Source: Autumnicola tepida
GTDB lineage: Bacteria > Bacteroidota > Bacteroidia > Flavobacteriales > Flavobacteriaceae
Length of the DNA: 64,000 bases
NCBI RefSeq assembly: GCF_031846485.1
Contig: NZ_JAVRHQ010000016.1
Location: forward strand, 28,330 to 92,329
Reading direction: 5' to 3'
A program made the translations under genes and the position numbers. Positions 38,304-45,319 of this stretch are shown here, piece after piece. The notes under the pieces are model-generated. The model worked only from the letters and a program-made list of their open reading frames with translations. It did not search any database and was not told where the DNA came from. The first letter of the stretch is position 1. Each line of letters opens with the position of its first letter.

Positions 38304-38322
38304 CCTTCCTGATTTCAACAAA

Positions 38323-38565
38323 ATGCCCCACAATATGGTAATAACTGAAAATTTACGTAGGGAACATATTGCCGCAACAAAAATGTTCCGTTCCCTTTCT
38401 ACCCCAATGCAGCAAATGACTCTGAAGATGCATAATATCCTGAAAATTCAGGAGGAAATAAGTTTGGCCACTGCTGTTGGTCTGGAAGCATGGGAGAAGA
38501 TTACGAAAACGACTTATGCCAATCGTATGATTGTGCAGGAGCTACTGCAAAAAAAGGAAATTTAA
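38323..38565 (+). CDS. 80-residue orphan protein
   Basis: This small, mostly helical protein (about 80 residues, or 76 from the ATG at 38335) is rich in Met, Lys and Glu (NLRREHIAATKMFRSL, LKIQEEISLATAVGLEAWEKI). It has no signal peptide, membrane segment or family I recognise. Its reality is supported by a minus-7 promoter element 20 nt upstream and a perfect 12-bp terminator 24 nt downstream, making it a tight monocistronic unit. It lies upstream of the manganese catalase gene. A regulatory or stress-related role is possible but unproven. Confidence 0.7.
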   Translation: MPHNMVITENLRREHIAATKMFRSLSTPMQQMTLKMHNILKIQEEISLATAVGLEAWEKITKTTYANRMIVQELLQKKEI

Positions 38566-39008
38566 GTATCTAATTTTGTACTTTCCGAATCACCCCAAAG
38601 TACAACTGTGCTTTGGGGTGATTTTTATCCGCTTTTAGAAAATTAAATCAGGAAATACTTCTCTTTGCTTTCACTGAAAAGATGCTTTTGCCACTGCAGC
38701 AGCAGGTTTAGCCTTTGTCTCCATACCTTCATATTCTTCAATTTACACACTACTTTTAGAGTAACAATCTGCTTTTTTCTCTCTTTATTTCTACGGGGTT
38801 GTCGCAAAAGGATTAAGCCCGGTACAATGATTTTTCTCCCTTTTTTTTAAACGGCTAAGGAATTAAATAACATTTCTTTAGAAGTTATTTAACTTTTTGG
38901 CCCCACTTTATGTTCTAATTTTAAAGACACAGAGGTAGATTCTCCCCAGGGGCTACTGTCCTTTCTTCTTCAACTTTAAGGAATTCTCAAACTAAAACCA
39001 GAAGAATT
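38566..39008. promoter_or_regulatory. Spacer and promoter region upstream of manganese catalase
   Basis: This 443-nt gap holds the orphan terminator (38589-38626), a T-rich tract without credible coding, and a candidate promoter TTTTG (38895-38899) with TAATTTTA (38916-38923) at 16-nt spacing, about 85 nt before the catalase start. Confidence 0.4.
38589..38626 (+). terminator. Terminator of the 80-residue orphan
   Basis: ATCACCCCAAAG (38589-38600) pairs perfectly with CTTTGGGGTGAT (38611-38622), followed by TTTTA. Confidence 0.9.
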
Positions 39009-39938
39009 ATGTTTTATCATGTAAAGGAATTACAGTACAATGCCAGAGTATCAAAGCCCGATCCCGGATTTGCCAGTATGCTCCTGGAACAATTTGGGGA
39101 TGCAAATGGAGAACTTGCCGCAGCCCTGCAATATTTTACCCAGGCATTTTCTGCCAAGAAAGTACACCCAGATAAGTATGATATGCTTATGGACATCGCC
39201 ACGGAAGAATTTAGCCATCTTGAAATCGTGGGAGCAACTATACAGATGTTGCTGAAAGGCGTGAACGGCGATCTTAAAAATGCCGCCGAGGAATCTGAGA
39301 TCATGTCCTTAATGAAAGGCCAGGCTTCCAAAGAAGAATATATTCACCAGGCGATGATGAACCCGCAGTTCTTTAACCTTACCGGCGGCGGAGTAGCACC
39401 GGTAGATAGCCAGGGAAACCCCTTCAGCGGGAATTATATTAATGCCAATGGCGACCTTACGGTAGATCTTCGTTCCAACATAGCCGCGGAATCAAGGGCA
39501 AAAATAGTTTACGAATATTTGCTGCAGCATACTACAGACCCTCATGTAAAAGACACTCTTAGGTTTTTAATGACCAGAGAGGTTGCCCATTTCCAAATGT
39601 TCCAGGCGGCGCTGGAAACTATAGAGCCAAATTTCCCTCCGGGAGTGCTGCAAAGCGACCCACGGTACAGTAACAAATATTTTAACCTGTCCAACGGTGA
39701 AGATATCCGCGGGCCATGGAATGAAGGTAAAAGCCCAAAACTGGGAGAAACCTGGGAATATATTTCTGATCCTATTGCACATGTGAGGGAATCAAAAGGA
39801 ATGACAGAAAATCACGAATCTACTTCTTCCAGAAGCCTTGAAGAAGTAGATAAAAAGAACAAAGAGCTCAGCAAGAAAAAAAGCCAGGAGGTAAAAGCTG
39901 CAATGCCAGACGGCGTTACCCAATGGAGCAAATATTAA
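39009..39938 (+). CDS. Manganese (non-haem) catalase
   Basis: This 309-residue cytoplasmic protein starts MFYHVKELQYNARVSKPDPGF, typical of the family. Likely dimanganese ligands are Glu35 (GELAAALQYF), Glu67 and His70 (EEFSHLEIVG), then a Glu in AAESRAKIVYEYL and a His in REVAHFQMF, giving the paired ferritin-like helices. It breaks down hydrogen peroxide to water and oxygen. The C-terminal tail is charged (VDKKNKELSKKKSQEVK). A complex nested hairpin follows the gene. It is probably part of an oxidative or osmotic stress response. Confidence 0.95.
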   Translation: MFYHVKELQYNARVSKPDPGFASMLLEQFGDANGELAAALQYFTQAFSAKKVHPDKYDMLMDIATEEFSHLEIVGATIQMLLKGVNGDLKNAAEESEIMSLMKGQASKEEYIHQAMMNPQFFNLTGGGVAPVDSQGNPFSGNYINANGDLTVDLRSNIAAESRAKIVYEYLLQHTTDPHVKDTLRFLMTREVAHFQMFQAALETIEPNFPPGVLQSDPRYSNKYFNLSNGEDIRGPWNEGKSPKLGETWEYISDPIAHVRESKGMTENHESTSSRSLEEVDKKNKELSKKKSQEVKAAMPDGVTQWSKY

Positions 39939-39946
39939 TTTAGTTT

Positions 39947-40027
39947 GGCCGCTTTAAGGGAAATATCTATTTATTCCAGAAATAGTAAATTCTGCTTCTG
40001 GAATAAAATTCTCTAAGCGGCCTTTTT
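39947..40027 (+). terminator. Nested double-hairpin terminator after manganese catalase
   Basis: The outer stem GGCCGCTT (39947-39954) pairs with AAGCGGCC (40015-40022), followed by TTTTT. Inside it, TTATTCCAGAA (39971-39981) pairs perfectly with TTCTGGAATAA (39996-40006). The structure ends only about 10 nt before the next start codon. Confidence 0.75.
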
Positions 40028-40036
40028 AAGAATTCT

Positions 40037-40786
40037 ATGGCGGACAAATTTTACATTGAATATTATACAGATCCCTTGTGCTGCTGGAGCTGGGGAATGG
40101 AACCTCAACTAAGAAAATTAAGATATTTGCTTAAAGGCCGTCTCCATTACCGCTACGTAATGGGAGGGTTATTGCATGACTGGCAGCATTTTGAAGATCC
40201 TATGAACAATATTTCCAGGCCAGCCCAGATGGGCCCGCTCTGGATGGAAGCCAAACACACTACCGGACAGCATATAGATGAAACGGTGTGGCTTCATAAT
40301 CCTGTAGACACTTCTTATCTCGCCTGTATGGCTGTAAAGGCAGCCGGAATGCAGAGTGCTGTGGCGGGAGAAGCAATGCTCAGGGAACTCAGGGAAGCTG
40401 TGATGATCAACAAACAGAATATTGGTGAAAAAGAGGTGATTTTTGATACGGCAGGAAAGCTTCAGGAAAAAAACATACTGGACCTCCAATTATTCAATAA
40501 AGCCATGCATTCCAATGAAGCTGCCGATCTTTTCCGAAAAGACCTGGAGACTTTAAAAATAAAGGGAATAACCCGTTTCCCTACCCTTCTTATTAGCTAT
40601 GGTAAGCGCACGGTACAAATTACTGGTTTCCGCCCGTTTGATGTATTGCTGGATGCTTTTAAAGCCCTGGACCCCGATCTGGAAATTAATGAAAACATAA
40701 ATAAAGAAGATTATATCCAAAGCTGGGAAAATTTAACCAGGCGGGAATTGAAGGAGGTCCAGAATTTAGCTGTTAGCTCTTCTTAA
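40037..40786 (+). CDS. DsbA-family (FrnE/SpxH-like) thioredoxin-fold protein with altered active site
   Basis: This 249-residue protein has no signal peptide, so it is cytoplasmic. FYIEYYTDPLCCWSWGMEP (5-23) is the active-site strand and helix of the DsbA-like oxidoreductase/SpxH family, where relatives have a C-P-W-C or similar pair. Here the motif is Cys15-Cys16-Trp17-Ser18, so the resolving cysteine is Ser. The cis-Pro region is RFPTLLISYGKRTVQITGF (about 181-199). A monothiol redox, glutathione-dependent or adaptor role is likely. It follows manganese catalase, which fits oxidative stress. Its last 14 nt overlap the convergent GH3-type gene. Confidence 0.82.
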   Translation: MADKFYIEYYTDPLCCWSWGMEPQLRKLRYLLKGRLHYRYVMGGLLHDWQHFEDPMNNISRPAQMGPLWMEAKHTTGQHIDETVWLHNPVDTSYLACMAVKAAGMQSAVAGEAMLRELREAVMINKQNIGEKEVIFDTAGKLQEKNILDLQLFNKAMHSNEAADLFRKDLETLKIKGITRFPTLLISYGKRTVQITGFRPFDVLLDAFKALDPDLEINENINKEDYIQSWENLTRRELKEVQNLAVSSS

Positions 40787-42308
40787 GACACGGCTTTAAA
40801 GAATTAAGGATTTCTTCCACAAATTGCCTGTTATTGGACATTGTAGGAATTTTGTGCTGCCCCCCTAGTTTCTCCTTGCTCTTAAGCCATTGATAAAATG
40901 TTCCTTCAGGAACTTCCCGCACCACGGGCTTATCTATAGCGGTATCTGCTTTTCTTTTCTGGCGGTAATCGTCATTAAGCGCACACAACTCTTCATCAAG
41001 GATTCCTGCAAATTCCTCAAGGCGGTCAGGAGATTTCCTGAATTCCACCACCCATTCGTGATAACCTTTCTCTCCCTGGCTATAGAAAAAGGGCGCCACT
41101 GTAAAATTGTTCATCAATGCTCCTGTTCTTTTGCAGGTTTTGGCGATGGCTGCTTCTCCCTGTTCCGAAAAAAGATCTTCTCCAAACACATTCAGGCAGT
41201 GCTTTGTTCTTCCCATTATCTTAAACCGAAACGGGTCCAGGGAAGTAAATTTTATGCTGTCCCCAATTTTATACCTCCATAAACCGGAATTTGTGGAAAT
41301 TACCAAAGAGTATTTCCTTCCGGTTTTCACCTCACTTAGAGCTACTGTCTCAGGAAATTCGTCAGAAAAGTTCTCTTCAGGGATAAATTCATAAAACACT
41401 CCATAGTTTAACATAAGCAACATAGAAGTATCATCGGTCAAATCCTGGATTCCAAAAAATCCTTCCGTGGCATTATATATTTCCTGATAACGTAGCGAGC
41501 CAGAACCATCCAGTTCTTCAAAAAGCGGCTTATAGGGCGCAAAGGAAACCGAACCATGAAAAAACACTTCCAGGTGCGGCCATACTTCCCTTACATCTTT
41601 AAATTTTTGCTCCTTTTGTATATGCTGAAGCAACAGCAATATCCACATAGGCGAACCGGCAAGGCTGGTAATTTTTTGCCTGGATGTAATCTCGGTGATT
41701 GCCTGCAGTTTTTTCTCCCAGTCATTCATTAGCGCAACTTTAAGGCCAGGAGTCCTTCCAAGCTGCGCCCAAAATGGCAGGTTCTTCATAACAATAGCTG
41801 AAATATTTCCCGTATAATAATGTTTTTCCCCTATTCCCGGGCTGCCTTCCTGGCTTCCTCCTATAGAAATGTTTTTCCCGCTGATTAATTTGGAATGAGG
41901 GTTATTTCTCAGGTAAATTGCCAGCATATCCCTGCCACCCAGATAATGGCAATTTTTTAACCCTTCCTCAGAAACAGGAATAAGTTTACTCCTGCTATCT
42001 GTAGTACCCGAAGATTTGGCAAAATTTTCCATTCGGCCGGGCCAGAGCACATTTTTTTCACCCTGCATCGCACGTTCAATATAAGAAGTAAGATCGTTAT
42101 AGTTTACCACCGGGACCTTTTCCTTAAAATCGGATGGATTGGAAATACCGGAAAAACCATATTTCTGGCCATATGCAGTTCTTTTGCCCTTTTCCAATAA
42201 ATCCTCAAGAACTTTCGCCTGTGTCCTTAAAGGATTTTCTTTCATTTTATCTACATCAGATAACCTCCTCTTCAGGTATTGATTGCCCAGCCTGTTAAAT
42301 AGCTCCAT
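40773..42308 (-). CDS. GH3 auxin-responsive-promoter family acyl-acid-amido synthetase
   Basis: This 511-residue protein belongs to the plant GH3-like adenylating enzymes found in many Bacteroidota. Key parts are FAKSSGTTDSRSKLIPV (nucleotide-binding loop), SLAGSPMWILLLLQHI, YNATEGFFGIQ and LWRYKIGDSIKFTSLDPFRFKIMGRTKHCLNVFGEDL, which fits the hinge and adenylation motifs. The family activates a carboxylate with ATP and joins it to an amine. The bacterial substrates are unknown to me. The name has no connection to glycoside hydrolase family 3. The gene is convergent with and overlaps the DsbA-like gene by 14 nt. Confidence 0.9.
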   Translation of the reverse strand: MELFNRLGNQYLKRRLSDVDKMKENPLRTQAKVLEDLLEKGKRTAYGQKYGFSGISNPSDFKEKVPVVNYNDLTSYIERAMQGEKNVLWPGRMENFAKSSGTTDSRSKLIPVSEEGLKNCHYLGGRDMLAIYLRNNPHSKLISGKNISIGGSQEGSPGIGEKHYYTGNISAIVMKNLPFWAQLGRTPGLKVALMNDWEKKLQAITEITSRQKITSLAGSPMWILLLLQHIQKEQKFKDVREVWPHLEVFFHGSVSFAPYKPLFEELDGSGSLRYQEIYNATEGFFGIQDLTDDTSMLLMLNYGVFYEFIPEENFSDEFPETVALSEVKTGRKYSLVISTNSGLWRYKIGDSIKFTSLDPFRFKIMGRTKHCLNVFGEDLFSEQGEAAIAKTCKRTGALMNNFTVAPFFYSQGEKGYHEWVVEFRKSPDRLEEFAGILDEELCALNDDYRQKRKADTAIDKPVVREVPEGTFYQWLKSKEKLGGQHKIPTMSNNRQFVEEILNSLKPCLKKS

Positions 42309-42699
42309 GTATTATTTTATTATTCAGAATTATCATCTAAAAAATCCCGAAGTCCCCATCTTTAAAATGAAGATAACCAATCTGCTCAATTTTATTATGG
42401 AGTTTAACTTCTTTATTGGCAATTCCCGGCGGTTTACTTTTGAATTTTTGTGCAAAGGTACGTAAAGCCACCAACTCCTCACCACCAACAAAAATTAATC
42501 ACTTCTGAACAAGCATTCTCCTTTCACTCCTTTAACAAATCTTAAAGCGGTTGCCCACATCCAAAAAAAATGTAACTTTAGAAAAATCGCTCCTAAAAGC
42601 AACTCGATAACAATAATTTACAGGAAAACATTCCAAAATTCCTGAAGGGGAAAATCAGGATTTCCAAAAACTAAGAAAACGATTATTACAAGTATAGAA
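42309..42699. promoter_or_regulatory. Divergent region between GH3-type gene and efflux operon
   Basis: This 391-nt gap has one good element: TTG (42551-42553) and TAACTTTA (42573-42580) separated by 19 nt, close to the Bacteroidota promoter consensus, pointing towards the efflux operon. Short frames on the left part show no coding character. Confidence 0.5.
42551..42580 (+). promoter_or_regulatory. Predicted promoter of the RND efflux operon
   Basis: TTG (42551-42553), a 19-nt spacer and TAACTTTA match TTG/TAnnTTTG with one base different in the minus-7 part. It implies a leader of roughly 110 nt. Confidence 0.5.
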
Positions 42700-44088
42700 A
42701 TTTCAAAAAGAGTCCGGCCATCCTTATGGCTGCCGCTATTCTGCCTTACATTTTGCGGAATATTTTCCTGTGCGCCAAAACTTCAAAATGTGGAAGCCCC
42801 CATAGAAGAGCCTGAAGAGTTTTCCTATAGCGGGGCAGAAATTATTCCGGATAAATGGTGGCTTTCTTTTGAAGACCCCGGATTGAATGCCTTAGTAAAG
42901 CAAGGGCTGGACGAAAACCTGGCTTTGGCAGGAAACTGGGAAGCCTTTCAGGCAGCGCTGGCGGTAGTGCGAAGGGAATCTTCTTATCTTTGGCCAGCTA
43001 TTGATGCTACTGCCCGTAGCGCGATTAGCCGCCCGCAACCCGATTTTGCCGGGGGAGAAAATCTGCAACTGGGGCTTTCGGCTTCCTACGAGGTAGATTT
43101 ATGGGGCAGGATCCAGTCTGGAATAGAGGCTGAAGAATTTCGTGCCCAGGCTACCTTTTACGACTACCAGACCGCTGCCATGACCCTTTCAGCAGAAATC
43201 AGCACCACCTGGTATCAGCTTCTTACGGCAAGGGCTCAACTGGAACTGGCTAACCAGCAAATTGAAACCAACGAAGATATTATGCGGCTTATAAGGGCAA
43301 GGTTTGTAGGCGGGCAGATACGGGCGGTTGATATCCTCAGGCAGCAACAACTTTTGGAGAGTACCCGGAATCAGAAAATACAGTATGAAACCCAGGTGGC
43401 GCTTTTTGAAAATGAACTTTCTGTATTATTAGGCACACCCCCGCAAAATGAACCGGCATTTCCGCAGGACAGCCTTCCGGAATTACCTCCACTTCCCGAA
43501 ACAGGCCTACCTCTGGAATTAATTCGCCGTCGCCCGGATGTGTTGCAGGCTTACAACCTGGTCCTGGCCGCAGACAGGGATATGGCACAAGCCATAAGGA
43601 GTAAATTTCCGCGGCTGTCACTAAACCTCCAGGGGCAGATGCGTTCCAATAATTACAACAACCTCTTCCAGGACTGGGCATATACCCTGGCTGGAAATAT
43701 TGTGGCCCCGCTCCTCTACGCAGGGCGTTTAAGAGCTGAAGTAAGCCGTACCGAAGCCTTAAAACAGCGCCAGTTATACCTGTATGGGCAAACCGTCCTC
43801 ACCGCTTTTAGAGAGGTGGAAGATGCGCTCGTAAGGGAAATAAAGCAAAAGGAGCAGCTGGAAGTGCTGCAAAGCCGATTGGAGCTGGCTGAAAAAACCA
43901 ACAGGCAATTAAGGCTGGAATTCCTTAATGGAATAACAGAATACCTGGACGTATTGCTTGCCCTGGACCAGGAGCAGCAATTACAGAGGGATATTCTTGA
44001 GGCAAGGCAAATCCTGCTGGAGATAAGAATTTCACTTTATCGTTCCCTGGCCGGAGGTTTTGAAACCGAATCACCTGCAGCACCATAA
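42700..44088 (+). CDS. Outer-membrane efflux lipoprotein (TolC/OprM, NodT type) with apparent AUU start
   Basis: In-frame coding extends upstream of the first usual start (GTG at 42790, giving 432 residues) through a complete lipoprotein signal: SKRVRPS, LWLPLFCLTFCGI and lipobox IFSC with a Cys 24 codons in. A stop lies at 42643-42645. No ATG, GTG or TTG exists between that stop and 42790, so I place the start at ATT 42700 (about 462 residues). The mature part is a typical efflux duct: DKWWLSFEDPGLNALV, LGLSASYEVDLWGRI, RRPDVLQAYNLVLAADRDMAQAIRSKFP and a second repeat. It forms the outer channel of the RND pump encoded by the next two genes, 17 nt downstream. Confidence 0.8.
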   Translation: MSKRVRPSLWLPLFCLTFCGIFSCAPKLQNVEAPIEEPEEFSYSGAEIIPDKWWLSFEDPGLNALVKQGLDENLALAGNWEAFQAALAVVRRESSYLWPAIDATARSAISRPQPDFAGGENLQLGLSASYEVDLWGRIQSGIEAEEFRAQATFYDYQTAAMTLSAEISTTWYQLLTARAQLELANQQIETNEDIMRLIRARFVGGQIRAVDILRQQQLLESTRNQKIQYETQVALFENELSVLLGTPPQNEPAFPQDSLPELPPLPETGLPLELIRRRPDVLQAYNLVLAADRDMAQAIRSKFPRLSLNLQGQMRSNNYNNLFQDWAYTLAGNIVAPLLYAGRLRAEVSRTEALKQRQLYLYGQTVLTAFREVEDALVREIKQKEQLEVLQSRLELAEKTNRQLRLEFLNGITEYLDVLLALDQEQQLQRDILEARQILLEIRISLYRSLAGGFETESPAAP

Positions 44089-44105
44089 CTGAAAAAGAAA
44101 AATTT

Positions 44106-45314
44106 ATGAGTACCAAAAAAATTGTGATCATTTGTGCGGCCATCCTCCTGGCGGGTGCAGCAGTGACTTTTATAATTTTCAGTACAGAACCTACTGCAAA
44201 ATCTGAAGGAGCCACCAGGCAATCTGCCATGCTTGTAGATGTGGTAAAGGTAGAAAAAGGAGATTACCGCCCAATGATTGTTGCCACGGGAACTGTAAGC
44301 CCGGTGGAAGATGTAATGCTGAGCCCGCTGGTGGGAGGACAAATTGTAAGGCGGGATGAGTCTTTTACTCCAGGTGGTTTTGTTAAAAAAGGAGAAATAC
44401 TTTTACAAATAGATCCTTCAGATTACCGGAACACCCTGGAAATGCGAAAAAGTGACCTGCTCCAGACCCAGACCAACCTGGATATGGAAATGGGCCGCCA
44501 ACAAGTAGCCCGGCAGGACCTACAGTTAATTGGAGGCGACACGCTATCCCGGGAAGAACGTTCACTTGTGCTGCGGCAACCTCAGCTTAATGCTGTAAAA
44601 GGAAATATAAAGGCTGCCGAGGCAGCTGTGGAACAAGCCAGGTTAAACCTTGCGCGTACTACTATAAAAGCCCCTTTTAATGCACATGTGCTTAGCCAGA
44701 ATGTGACTTTAGGCTCACAGGTGGCTCCCGGGGACAATCTTGGCCGGCTGGTAGGCACGAATTCCTACTGGGTCAATCTCACCGTGCCGGTGGGAAAACT
44801 CCAGTGGCTTAATTTTCCAGGGTCTGAAGAAGATAAAGGCTCTATGGTAAAAATTATAAACTCCACTGCCTGGCCTGCAGAGGCTTTCCGCACAGGATAT
44901 TTAGATAAGCAGGTGGGAGCGCTTGATGCCGAAACAAGATTAGCACGAATTCTGGTTAAAGTGCCAGATCCTTTGGCACAGGCAGACAGCCTGCAGGATA
45001 AGCCGGAACTTATGATAGGCTCTTTTGTGGAAGCGCAGATGATTGGGGAGGAAATAGAAGATGTGGCGCGTATTAATCGTGATTTGGTGCGCAGCAATCA
45101 GACGGTTTGGGTTATGAAAAAAGGAAAGCTTGTAATACGGAAGGTGGAAATTTTACTTTCTGATGCTGATTACGCCTATATCAGTAAGGGACTAGAGGAA
45201 GGTGAGCTGGTGGTGACCACCAATTTAAGCACAGTAGCTGAAGGCTTGGACCTCAGAAGGGCGGCAGATTCTACTGCGGCAGGGAATGAAGAGATGGAAG
45301 GAACGGAAGAATAA
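44106..45314 (+). CDS. RND efflux periplasmic adaptor (membrane fusion protein)
   Basis: This 402-residue protein has an N-terminal membrane anchor (about 6-26). Residues about 47-75 and 190-215 are the two halves of the lipoyl domain (VVKVEKGDYRPMIVATGTVSPVEDV, RTTIKAPFNAHVLSQNVTLGSQVAPGDNLG), with a helical hairpin between (about 110-185) and beta-barrel and membrane-proximal domains after. It bridges the inner-membrane pump and the outer-membrane duct. It is the second gene of the operon and lies 5 nt before the pump gene. The exported substrate is unknown. Confidence 0.93.
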   Translation: MSTKKIVIICAAILLAGAAVTFIIFSTEPTAKSEGATRQSAMLVDVVKVEKGDYRPMIVATGTVSPVEDVMLSPLVGGQIVRRDESFTPGGFVKKGEILLQIDPSDYRNTLEMRKSDLLQTQTNLDMEMGRQQVARQDLQLIGGDTLSREERSLVLRQPQLNAVKGNIKAAEAAVEQARLNLARTTIKAPFNAHVLSQNVTLGSQVAPGDNLGRLVGTNSYWVNLTVPVGKLQWLNFPGSEEDKGSMVKIINSTAWPAEAFRTGYLDKQVGALDAETRLARILVKVPDPLAQADSLQDKPELMIGSFVEAQMIGEEIEDVARINRDLVRSNQTVWVMKKGKLVIRKVEILLSDADYAYISKGLEEGELVVTTNLSTVAEGLDLRRAADSTAAGNEEMEGTEE

Positions 45315-45319
45315 ATGCC

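Larger units (their letters stand above)
38019..38322. other. Spacer after the M16 peptidase gene
   Basis: This 304-nt gap carries the terminator of the peptidase gene near its left end and a minus-7 promoter element for the 80-residue orphan at 38296-38303. Nothing else is supported. Confidence 0.5.

Noticed and set aside
38665..38850. 61-codon frame in the spacer before catalase
   Set aside because: T-rich sequence gives a Phe/Leu/Cys-rich product, with no leader or promoter of its own.
40773..42308. GH3 as glycoside hydrolase family 3
   Set aside because: The motifs are those of the auxin-responsive GH3 adenylating family, not of a beta-glucosidase.
42283..42465. 60-codon frame before the efflux operon
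   Set aside because: It overlaps the GH3-type gene start and shows no coding bias.
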